Shown here: positions 54,055-61,374 of the stretch, piece by piece | Layout of the letters: each line of letters starts with the position of its first letter | How positions within the stretch are numbered: the stretch's first letter is position 1 | From: Desulfovibrio inopinatus DSM 10711 | Lineage (GTDB): Bacteria; Desulfobacterota; Desulfovibrionia; Desulfovibrionales; Desulfovibrionaceae | DNA: 64,000 bases | NCBI RefSeq assembly: GCF_000429305.1 | Contig: NZ_AUBP01000001.1 | Coordinates: forward strand, 186,001-250,000 | Reading direction: 5' to 3' | Made by a program: the position numbers and the translations under genes | The notes under the pieces: model-generated | The model's database searches: none | What the model was told of the DNA's origin: nothing | The model's input: only the letters and a program-made list of their open reading frames with translations

Positions 54055-55704
54055 ATGCGCGTTCGAAATATCATCTTCGGAGTGATCCTGTCTCTGGTGT
54101 GTGGTGTCATACCGGCTCGCGGTCAAGACCGGTTTGTTGTTGAAGTGTGTCATGAAAACACGGAGGCCATGCAACAGGTTTTTGAACGTTTTGTTCCATG
54201 GACTGTCATCCCGGCGATGCATTGCGCGGTGTTCGATGTGTCTGGAGCAGAGCGTTTAGAACTGGAGGCCAGTGGCTATCGCGTCCGGGTTGATCTCGAA
54301 AAAACGGAAAAATATTTTGGATCATCGGGCATTGTGACTCGTGCTCGTCAGAAGCGCACGATTTCCGGATATAGTTGTCTGCGAACAACAGATGAGCTCT
54401 ATGCCGCTTGCGCTGATTTGGCACAGCGCCGACCCGATCTCGTTCTCTGGTCGGATATTGGCGACTCATGGGAAAAGACGCAGGAACTTGGTGGCCACGA
54501 TATCATGCTGCTTCGCCTCGGGAAGCCGGCGGTTGAGGGGACAACAGCTCCGATTGTGTTGCTGACAGCGGGGATACATGCCAGAGAGTTGGCCCCTCCT
54601 GAGGTTGCGGTACGATTTGCCGAATATCTTGTCTCCTTTGCCGACTCCGATCCGGAAATCGCTTGGCTCCTCGCGACCCGTCAAATACATCTTATTCCGG
54701 TGGTGAATCCTGATGGGCGTGCTCAAGCTCAAACAGGACTGTTGTGGCGTAAAAATACGAATAATACTTTCTGTGCGGCGACAGACAATCGCGGTGTCGA
54801 TCTCAACCGAAATTTTCCCTTCAATTGGGCCTGTTGTAATGGCTCAAGCCCCTTCGAATGTGCAAACGATTATCGCGGACCGATGTCGTCAAGTGAGCCG
54901 GAGACCACAGCCGTCACTGAATACATACGATCGATTTTTCCGGATCGCCGTGGAGAGGCCGACTATGATGCGGCTCCCGACGATACGCCCGGTTTGTATA
55001 TTGATCTCCATAGCTATGGTGAAATGGTGCTTTGGCCGTGGGGGTACACGTATAACTCCCCGCCAAACGAAACATTGTCGGTTCTTGGTCAAGCCTTGGC
55101 TGGTCAAAACGGGTATTGGGCCGGCCAGGCCTCGGGATTGTATCCAACAGATGGAGCTGCCGACGACTTTGGATATGGAGAACGCGGTGTTGCTTCGTAT
55201 ACGATAGAGATGGGAACAGATTTTTTTCAGGAATGTCCAGAGTTCGAGCAAACGATTTGGCCGAGTATGCGCAAAACCCTGCTCTATGCGTTCACGAATG
55301 GGGCAACGCCGTATCTGACTCCTTCCGGTCCACTCGTCGAAGTGACATCAATCGTTAACGATAGTGCCAAGAGACAACTGCACATCACCGCCGTTGCACA
55401 AGTAAGCCAAGCTGGGACCGTCGTTCGCTCTGCCTCGGTCGGGCTGTATTCTCTACAAGGCGTGTTGGTATCCACGACCGTTGCCATGCAACCTCGTGAT
55501 GGAGTGTTTGATGCGGCTGAAGAAACCGTTGAGGCTGATATGACTGTTGATCCCCAACTTTCAGGGACTTTTTTTGTTGTTGCTGATGCACAAACAGATA
55601 ACGATATAACGGGGCCTCAAACAGCGGCATTTGCTGCTATTTCCGATCCCTATGCGGCTATTGCAGCCATTCTGGATGTCCTATTGGAGAATGAAACGCA
55701 ATGA
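54055..55704 (+). CDS. Secreted zinc carboxypeptidase, M14 family
   Basis: The 549-residue protein has a signal peptide (about 1-23, ending ARG-QD), a propeptide-like N-terminal domain (to about 110), and an M14 catalytic domain (about 115-420). Zinc ligands are in GIHARELAPPE (H-x-x-E) and DLHSYGEMV; substrate-binding DLNRNFPFNW and the catalytic Glu in YTIEMGTDFF are present. A C-terminal beta domain (about 430-540) follows. The cysteine-rich segment WACCNGSSPFEC lies next to the active site. GGAGAG precedes the ATG. It is divergent from the thioesterase; the export route is probably Sec, and type II secretion (gspC-gspD in this window) could take it outside. That last step is inference. 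Confidence 0.9.
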   Translation: MRVRNIIFGVILSLVCGVIPARGQDRFVVEVCHENTEAMQQVFERFVPWTVIPAMHCAVFDVSGAERLELEASGYRVRVDLEKTEKYFGSSGIVTRARQKRTISGYSCLRTTDELYAACADLAQRRPDLVLWSDIGDSWEKTQELGGHDIMLLRLGKPAVEGTTAPIVLLTAGIHARELAPPEVAVRFAEYLVSFADSDPEIAWLLATRQIHLIPVVNPDGRAQAQTGLLWRKNTNNTFCAATDNRGVDLNRNFPFNWACCNGSSPFECANDYRGPMSSSEPETTAVTEYIRSIFPDRRGEADYDAAPDDTPGLYIDLHSYGEMVLWPWGYTYNSPPNETLSVLGQALAGQNGYWAGQASGLYPTDGAADDFGYGERGVASYTIEMGTDFFQECPEFEQTIWPSMRKTLLYAFTNGATPYLTPSGPLVEVTSIVNDSAKRQLHITAVAQVSQAGTVVRSASVGLYSLQGVLVSTTVAMQPRDGVFDAAEETVEADMTVDPQLSGTFFVVADAQTDNDITGPQTAAFAAISDPYAAIAAILDVLLENETQ

Positions 55705-55842
55705 TACGCTGGTGTTGAGGAAAGCAAACAAGAGTTCGTCCGATCCCAGAAATATGCATCAATCATGGGACGGATAAAGTGCTGTCCAGAAAAGAATGGT
55801 GAAAATTGATAATCGTGTTCGTCTAACACGAAGGAAAACTCG

Positions 55843-56007
55843 TTAGAAGGCGACTGGCATGCCGAACAATCCCACCACGACACCGCTGATACGCTGGAAG
55901 AAGCGTTGCGCTGCATCGGGATTGACGAAAACCCACTGATAAATCAGATAGGCAAGGGCCAGCGTGCCCAAAGTATTCCAAACGAATCGTCCGAATGAGA
56001 GCATCAT
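55843..56007 (-). CDS. 54-residue single-pass membrane protein
   Basis: The start is ATG 56007 (or the next codon, also ATG), eight bases after GGGAGG. The peptide has one hydrophobic helix (FVWNTLGTLALAYLIYQWVFV), an amphipathic middle (NPDAAQRFFQRISG) and a hydrophobic end (VVVGLFGMPVAF). No family is recognised. The good ribosome-binding site and the membrane pattern support a real small gene. Confidence 0.55.
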   Translation of the reverse strand: MMLSFGRFVWNTLGTLALAYLIYQWVFVNPDAAQRFFQRISGVVVGLFGMPVAF

Positions 56008-56087
56008 AGTTTTCCCTCCCGTATGGGATTGCGTGATACGGGTGCGAAACTCTAAGCACAGATCATACCATTCGGGGTGCATTCCGG

Positions 56088-56224
56088 AAAAAATGGAAAA
56101 GAAACTTTTAACATTGATGAAGAAAGCATTGCCGGGTTTGTGTTGTCCGTTGAAAGTGGACTGGTCTAAAAAAAATGGACAGAGAGGGGTGGGTTCCTCA
56201 AAAAATGGATCCCCAAAAAATGGA
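56088..56224. repeat. Four copies of AAAAAATGGA downstream of the TPM gene
   Basis: AAAAAATGGA occurs at 56088-56097, 56170-56179, 56200-56209 and 56215-56224. On the minus-strand transcript they read UCCAUUUUUU, immediately after the TPM-protein gene. The last two copies are part of a 15-base tandem repeat. They may serve as U-rich termination sites. Confidence 0.6.
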
Positions 56225-56761
56225 TTACTTGGATTTATGGAGTGGTGCCGTTCCTAGGGTGGTAATTAGGGTCTTTACGGCAGCTTCTATGCCTTTGTCA
56301 TAAAGCCCAGCTTGGAAGTGGGTCACAATATCCGAGGATATGAGGCGTCTGGCATCAGCTTGACTAAAGCGTCCTTCGAGGTCTTCATCGAGCATCAAAG
56401 CGATTTTTCCTTCTCGGCGTGCGATGATCAACAATGCGTGTTTCCCGGATGCATCAAGAACTCGATCTGCATACATATTGATATCATCACCGCGCAAACT
56501 GCCGATGGTCATGACCATAACGCCGAGACCGGACTGGCGTTTGTAGGTATCGAGCATACGGGATATCTTTTTCTCCGTCTTTGAGGAGAACATGTCCGCG
56601 TAATCACTGACGGGTGGAAACGATTTGGGCAACGGTAAAATTGCCGCCGGAGCTGGTGTCGCGACAGATGAAGCTGACTTACCCTGTGAACTCGCTGCGA
56701 CGAGCATCGGTATAAGACAAAAAAAACACAAAACGGAGAGATGGCGAGAAATGGGATTCAT
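56225..56761 (-). CDS. TPM-domain protein (YgcG-like), exported
   Basis: The 178-residue protein has a signal peptide (about 1-24, LPMLVAASS region) and a TPM domain (about 50-165): VSDYADMFSSKTEKKISRML, GVMVMTIGSLRGDDI, ALLIIARREGKIALMLDEDLEGRFSQADARRL and GLYDKGIEAAVKTL. The family includes thylakoid and bacterial proteins linked to assembly or repair of membrane complexes; bacterial roles are poorly known. Unlike many YgcG proteins there is no C-terminal membrane helix or Gly-rich tail, so it is probably periplasmic. Start ATG at 56761. Confidence 0.8.
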   Translation of the reverse strand: MNPISRHLSVLCFFCLIPMLVAASSQGKSASSVATPAPAAILPLPKSFPPVSDYADMFSSKTEKKISRMLDTYKRQSGLGVMVMTIGSLRGDDINMYADRVLDASGKHALLIIARREGKIALMLDEDLEGRFSQADARRLISSDIVTHFQAGLYDKGIEAAVKTLITTLGTAPLHKSK

Positions 56762-56927
56762 AATAGATCGTGCACGCCTCCGTCGGCGTTGGATTTCAAT
56801 GATTAGGCCGTTTGATTCGCGGGGAAAATGCTTGGCTTATTTTGAAAGAGGGCATCGTGTGATGCCCTCGTGTCTCTATGCCATGTGGGAAAGCATGATA
56901 CCTCGTATGCGAACTTTTGGTCCGGAA

Positions 56928-57206
56928 TTAATACCTTCTCGGCGGTGGGGCATTGTACGGGCGGCGATAATATTTATATCGGTTTGCTTTATCCATTTCG
57001 TTGCCGATAATATACCCGCCACCTAATCCAACGGCACCACCAATGGCTGCACCTTCCCATGAGTTTGTTGCCAAACCACCAACTGCCGCTCCGGCTGCAG
57101 TCCCAAGAGCTGCACCCTGTTGCGCTCGATTCATTCGGGTGCATCCGCCAGCAAAAGCGATAAGCCCGATAAGTGCCAGGATACAGAGAGCATGTCGTGC
57201 TTTCAT
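56928..57206 (-). CDS. Small glycine-zipper lipoprotein
   Basis: The 92-residue protein has a signal peptide ending in AFAGGC (candidate lipid-modified Cys). A glycine-zipper membrane segment (GAALGTAAGAAVGGLATN, then GAAIGGAVGLGGGYIIG) follows, and a basic/aromatic tail rich in Tyr, Arg and Pro. This composition is shared by the YMGG/SlyB-type outer-membrane lipoproteins. GGAGG lies nine bases before the ATG at 57206; the open frame upstream lacks a signal peptide. Monocistronic. Function unknown, probably envelope integrity. Confidence 0.78.
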   Translation of the reverse strand: MKARHALCILALIGLIAFAGGCTRMNRAQQGAALGTAAGAAVGGLATNSWEGAAIGGAVGLGGGYIIGNEMDKANRYKYYRRPYNAPPPRRY

Positions 57207-57331
57207 AGGATATGTCCTCCGAAAGAAAACGTTTCGATACAATATAACGCATCCAAACAAATTGTACACGGATTTCTCAGCGCCCGCGAGTTGCGAAAAG
57301 AAGGAAGAAAGGAAAAGGACGTGATCCAACA

Positions 57332-57359
57332 CGTCTCTGCCACCGCGGCGGCAGAGACG
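57332..57359 (-). terminator. Hairpin after minE
   Basis: CGTCTCTGCC and GGCAGAGACG pair perfectly across an 8-base GC-rich loop, 30 bases after the minE stop codon. On the minus strand no clear T-run follows, so termination may be Rho-assisted or partial. Confidence 0.5.
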
Positions 57360-57389
57360 GATGGATACTGATCGGAAAGCCAGTTCCGA

Positions 57390-57641
57390 CTAGCTTTTAT
57401 CAGGAAGAAAAATATTGAGCTCAAGAATGTCACACTCGCCATCTCGGTCGATTTCGATTTTGACGGCGTTGTCGTCCACATTGATATATTTGCGTACGAC
57501 TTCAAGAAGCTCATGCTGCAACAGCGGCAAGTATTCGTGCCCGCTATTCTGGGCACGCTCGTGAGCCACAATGATTTGCAGCCGTTCCTTGGCAACGCAA
57601 GCGCTCGTTTTTTTCGAACGAAAGTACTCGAGGAATTTCAT
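57390..57641 (-). CDS. minE: Cell division topological factor MinE
   Basis: The 83-residue protein has the N-terminal membrane/MinD-binding helix (MKFLEYFRSKKTSACVAKER), the contact strand LQIIVAHERAQ and the C-terminal dimer domain (YLPLLQHELLEVVRKYI, then ILELNIFLP). MinE stimulates the MinD ATPase, drives MinCD oscillation and leaves mid-cell free for FtsZ. The frame is open far upstream within minD in another phase; the ATG at 57641, one base after the minD stop, is right. Confidence 0.94.
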   Translation of the reverse strand: MKFLEYFRSKKTSACVAKERLQIIVAHERAQNSGHEYLPLLQHELLEVVRKYINVDDNAVKIEIDRDGECDILELNIFLPDKS

Positions 57642-57642
57642 G

Positions 57643-58452
57643 TTATTTCCCGAACAGTTTTGCGAGGATACCCTTTTTGGCTGGTTCCAGGAACCTGTGG
57701 GGGCAATCATTACCAAGAAAGCGGGATACCGCGTCGTCATAGGCTTGGCCGGCATCACTCTTTTCATCAAGGATGACGGGTTGACCAGCATTGGAAGCGA
57801 GCAGAACGGACTTGGATTCCGGAATGACACCAAGAAGCGGTATTGCCAGGATTTCAGTGATGTCGCTGACTCCAAGCATTTCACCGACGCCAACACGTTC
57901 CGGGTCGTATCGCGTGAGAAGGAGGTGTTCACACGGGCCTTGTCCGCCTTCTTCGGCCATTCGTGTGACGCTGGAGAGTAATCCAAGCACCCGATCGGAG
58001 TCACGGACAGATGAAACTTCGGGGTTCGTCACCAAAATGGCTTCATCGGCGTGGTACATAGCCATCTTGGCTCCACGTTCAATACCGGCCGGGGAGTCAC
58101 AGATTACATAATCGAATTCTTCGCGGAGTTCGTTCAGGATGGCTTCTACACCGTCCGGGGTCAAGGCGTCTTTGTCACGCGTTTGCGAGGCTGGGAGCAT
58201 ATAGAGTCCATCGACGCGTTTATCTTTGATCAATGCCTGGCGCAACGAGGCGTCGCCATTGATGACATTGACGAAGTCAAAGACAACACGGCGTTCGCAA
58301 CCCATGATAATATCAAGGTTGCGCAGACCGATATCAAAATCGACAACTGCCGTTTTATGGCCGGCCTTGGCCAGGCCTGTGGCAAATGAGGCGCTGGTGG
58401 TTGTTTTCCCAACGCCACCTTTGCCGGATGTAATAACAATAATTTTGCCCAC
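57643..58452 (-). CDS. minD: Septum site-determining ATPase MinD
   Basis: The 269-residue ATPase has the deviant Walker A motif KGGVGKTT (11-18), FDIGLRNLDIIMG, CDSPAGIE (Walker B region) and a C-terminal amphipathic membrane-targeting helix (KKGILAKLFGK). It recruits MinC to the membrane at cell poles. It lies 43 bases after minC and one base before minE in the standard order minC-minD-minE. Confidence 0.95.
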   Translation of the reverse strand: MGKIIVITSGKGGVGKTTTSASFATGLAKAGHKTAVVDFDIGLRNLDIIMGCERRVVFDFVNVINGDASLRQALIKDKRVDGLYMLPASQTRDKDALTPDGVEAILNELREEFDYVICDSPAGIERGAKMAMYHADEAILVTNPEVSSVRDSDRVLGLLSSVTRMAEEGGQGPCEHLLLTRYDPERVGVGEMLGVSDITEILAIPLLGVIPESKSVLLASNAGQPVILDEKSDAGQAYDDAVSRFLGNDCPHRFLEPAKKGILAKLFGK

Positions 58453-58495
58453 GGGCTGTGCTCCTGCTTGTTCGTAACAGAGGGTTAAATGGTAC

Positions 58496-59188
58496 TTATA
58501 TTCGGGTGAATGTTAAAATGTCGTCGTCGAGTGAAACCACGACCGCCATTTTTATTATATCTTCATCGAAATCTTCACGGACATTGTAACATCCGGCTAC
58601 GGCAACCAGTTCTGCATCAAACGATGTACAAAATATACGAGCGGCCGTATTGCCGCTGACGCCGGCCATTGCTCTGCCGCGTAGAGCTCCATAAATATGA
58701 ATGTGCCCATCTGCAAGAACTTCCGCGCCTTCACTGACCGAAGACATGACAATCAGGTCGGCATGACGCGCATAATATTGCTGCCCCGAGCGAACAGGTT
58801 GTGTGAGAATTTGCGCCGGTTCAAACGGTTGGGGAGTCTGTTCATTCCCCCGTTTGCGCTGTTTTGTCTGCGAGTCTTCGGGACGCTTCTTCGCGTCACT
58901 CCACGGTACAAGTCCTTGCTGGAGATACGGACGGGTGTCAACTGCGCCCTGAAAACCGGCCAACGTCAATCCGTGTTTTCGCAAAAAATCGACGAGCCCG
59001 GCCACATTAAGGGTGGTCGAAGCGCTCCCGAGCGGCGAAACATCGATGACCATCGGAGTTTTTTTGAAATATTCAGGCAATACTGCAAAATTTTGGCCAA
59101 AAAAATCCTCAATACACTGAAGATCGGGTGAATGAACCCGAAAAATGGTGATTGGGGACATCTTCCCTTTGATCTCGAATGGTTCCAC
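58496..59188 (-). CDS. minC: Septum site-determining protein MinC
   Basis: The 230-residue FtsZ inhibitor has an N-terminal domain (about 12-95: ITIFRVHSPDLQCIEDFF, PMVIDVSPL) and a basic linker (about 105-120). A C-terminal beta-helix domain (about 122-225) has the MinD-binding signature ADLIVMSSVSEGAEVLADGHIHIYGALRGRA-like around 145-175. The start is a GTG at 59188, five bases after AAGGGA; an internal ATG nine codons later is possible. First gene of the min operon. Confidence 0.93.
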   Translation of the reverse strand: MEPFEIKGKMSPITIFRVHSPDLQCIEDFFGQNFAVLPEYFKKTPMVIDVSPLGSASTTLNVAGLVDFLRKHGLTLAGFQGAVDTRPYLQQGLVPWSDAKKRPEDSQTKQRKRGNEQTPQPFEPAQILTQPVRSGQQYYARHADLIVMSSVSEGAEVLADGHIHIYGALRGRAMAGVSGNTAARIFCTSFDAELVAVAGCYNVREDFDEDIIKMAVVVSLDDDILTFTRI

Positions 59189-59296
59189 GTCGTCCCTTCG
59201 CGTAAGTGATCCAAAATATACTGGGTTGAAAAGCCCAAAAATGGCCGCTTGAGTGTTTTTTACCCAAAGACGGCTTCATGGCAAGGGGAGGACCAT

Positions 59297-59329
59297 AAAA
59301 AAACGGGACTGTCTGGTCAGACAGTCCCG
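59297..59329 (-). terminator. Rho-independent terminator of the Thr/Asn-rich protein gene
   Basis: On the minus strand CGGGACTGTCTG pairs exactly with CAGACAGTCCCG (12 bp, two-base centre) and is followed by seven T. It lies 14 bases after the stop codon. Confidence 0.9.
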
Positions 59330-59342
59330 GAACAAAGGAAGG

Positions 59343-59678
59343 TTAGGGCGTAATCTTGGTCGTCTTCGTGTGAGTAGCACTGTTGCCAGCAGGTCCCGTA
59401 TTGGTCACAGTCTTGTTCCACGTCTTTGTGACCGGATCATAATATCCTGTAGCACTTCTGTTTGCAGTGGCTCCGCTTCCTGTGGTGGCTGTGGTGTTGT
59501 GTTGGTAGCCATTTGCAGTTGGTGTTGTTGTGTTGGTCGTCGTCATCGACATTCCAGCCGCATTGCTTCGCGTCGTTTTTCTGGTCCAGGCGTGGGCCGG
59601 AGTATCGAAAGCTACTGCCGAAGCCAAGATGAAAGCAGCCAGAGCCAGAGTCGTCGTTATATTTTGTAAAGTCTTCAT
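59343..59678 (-). CDS. Small secreted Thr/Asn-rich protein
   Basis: The 111-residue protein has a signal peptide (about 1-30, cleavage AHA-WT) and a mature part made mostly of Thr, Asn, Ala, Ser and Gly (SMTTTNTTTPTANGY, TTATTGSGATANRSATGYYD, KTVTNTGPAG). It has no cysteine, no charged core and no recognisable domain. AAAGGAG precedes the ATG. It has its own terminator. The composition suggests a surface or periplasmic low-complexity protein; function unknown. Confidence 0.75.
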   Translation of the reverse strand: MKTLQNITTTLALAAFILASAVAFDTPAHAWTRKTTRSNAAGMSMTTTNTTTPTANGYQHNTTATTGSGATANRSATGYYDPVTKTWNKTVTNTGPAGNSATHTKTTKITP

Positions 59679-59820
59679 GGTATTTCTCCTTTGCGTTGCG
59701 TCATGTTCTTGCCTTTACACTAGCAGTCTTCATGCCATGTTTTTTAAAATATTGATATGCTAGGTAATGTATAATTATCTGCATGAGTGGTTACAGTTCT
59801 GCCATCGGTTTCTCCGAGAA

Positions 59821-59892
59821 ATGTCGATATTTCATCATCATGACGTCTGTATGATGTCCATGGGTGATTTCCAAAGGAGGAAATATCGACAT
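59821..59892. promoter_or_regulatory. 13-bp inverted repeat in the leader of the LOG-family gene
   Basis: ATGTCGATATTTC (59821-59833) and GAAATATCGACAT (59880-59892) are exact complements across 46 bases that contain a smaller CATCAT/ATGATG hairpin. A Shine-Dalgarno-like AAAGGAGG lies at 59873-59880, at the edge of the right arm, although no start codon follows at normal spacing. It sits 71 bases before the LOG-family start and could be a folded leader or a protein site. Confidence 0.5.
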
Positions 59893-59962
59893 AAATCGGT
59901 AACAGCAAACGTCTATCAGAGTATTACATGATATAGCCGCATAATCTGGCTGCGAGGAATAT

Positions 59963-61312
59963 ATGAAAACTGAACTCTACCTTCCCCTTGTTCCCCGTCG
60001 TTTCGGGGTACGCGAAATTTCACGAGAAATGGCTTTGGATATCGAACGAAGCCTTGCGGATCCAACGAATCGGCTTCAAGAGATGATCGCTGCCTTAATT
60101 AATGTTCACAAAGCCGATATGAATGATTTACGGGAAATTCGACACAAATTTCGAGGAATGACCGTAGAACTCATTCATATTGCCAATGAGTACCGGCTTG
60201 CTCTCAAGCATGTTCCCGAAGATTGTCTCTATGATGGGAAGAATGTCATTTGGGAATCCATCGAACAAATCTCGTCTCTTCTGCGCGATATGGTGATGGC
60301 CCCGCCGTTCCCCGACCCGCAAAGCGATAGTGCCGTTATTTCGGCAGCTATCAAGCGGTTTGTCGAACATGCCGGTTTTCTGTACCGGGGTGAACGTGGC
60401 TTGGTCACATTCACTTGGGGCGGGCATCGGATAACCCGTGAAGAATATGATTTTGCCAAAGAAGTCGCCTATTGGCTTGCGCTGTTTATTCCCGACATTG
60501 AAACCATAACGGGATGCGGTGCCGGTATTATGAAGGCTCCATTCAAAGGGTCGCAAGGAGCATATGGCAAACAGCGGACGATCGAACGTTTCGGACCACG
60601 GGATTTCATCGGATTTACCGAGAAGAATATTCTTGCTGCCGAACCGCCCAACGAAGTCGTCAATCGTTTTCTCGTTTTCCCGAATATTGAATACCGAATG
60701 GAAGCATTCATTCGCGGGGCACACCGAGGGCGCGTGCATCCTGGGGGTGTTGGTACCCTTGAAGAAATCCTGACGATGCTTGCTGTACTCTCACAACCTG
60801 AAAATCAGGGTATGCCCTATGCCTTTGATTTGGTTGAACGCGAGGGAGGGAGTTATTTCAAGACACTGGATGGCTATTTAAAACTGTGTTTGAAAGATCG
60901 CGTCGAGGGATTGTATAATATTCATAGAGGGGCGCCGACCCTGTATGCACAGTCCATGGCTGAGCAGACCAGAACACAGAACACGAAATTTCTTTGGAAC
61001 GACGAGCTGGTCTTCGATTCCAGGCTTCAGCATCCGTTCAAGGTGACGTTCGAGTCCATGGAGAACAATATCTGGCTCTCGCGCGACCAATCGCCACTTG
61101 ATTTGTTGATTCACATGCGCCGTGTATTTTCGGCTATTGTTCATCTCGCCATTAAAGATCCCGACATGCTCCTTTCATGGAAAGACGAACGCCCTCGTTT
61201 GAGCGGTGATCGAGATATTGTAAAAGCGACGTATGACCTGATCCAGGCGCTTGTCGCCCAGCGTCGTATCCATCCTCTCATCCGGGATCGCCTGCCGTTT
61301 CGCATTGAATAA
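59963..61312 (+). CDS. ppnN: LOG-family nucleotide 5'-monophosphate nucleosidase (PpnN-like)
   Basis: The 449-residue protein matches the long LOG family (YgdH/PpnN), which splits purine and pyrimidine nucleotides into base and ribose-5-phosphate. An N-terminal helical domain (about 1-130) precedes the Rossmann-like core with TITGCGAGIMKAPFKGS and the active-site motif HPGGVGTLEEILTML (about 258-272); a C-terminal domain (about 330-449) follows. The length is close to that of E. coli PpnN (454). GAGGAA lies before the ATG. It follows a structured leader. Confidence 0.88.
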   Translation: MKTELYLPLVPRRFGVREISREMALDIERSLADPTNRLQEMIAALINVHKADMNDLREIRHKFRGMTVELIHIANEYRLALKHVPEDCLYDGKNVIWESIEQISSLLRDMVMAPPFPDPQSDSAVISAAIKRFVEHAGFLYRGERGLVTFTWGGHRITREEYDFAKEVAYWLALFIPDIETITGCGAGIMKAPFKGSQGAYGKQRTIERFGPRDFIGFTEKNILAAEPPNEVVNRFLVFPNIEYRMEAFIRGAHRGRVHPGGVGTLEEILTMLAVLSQPENQGMPYAFDLVEREGGSYFKTLDGYLKLCLKDRVEGLYNIHRGAPTLYAQSMAEQTRTQNTKFLWNDELVFDSRLQHPFKVTFESMENNIWLSRDQSPLDLLIHMRRVFSAIVHLAIKDPDMLLSWKDERPRLSGDRDIVKATYDLIQALVAQRRIHPLIRDRLPFRIE

Positions 61313-61374
61313 CATGCACGTATTACGTGTCATGCGCTGGCGAGCTTGTTTTGACAGCATCCATTCTCGGGAAT

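Noticed and set aside
53965-54222. N-terminal extension of the acyl-ACP thioesterase
   Set aside because: It overlaps the divergent carboxypeptidase signal peptide and shows no thioesterase homology before the ATG at 53964.
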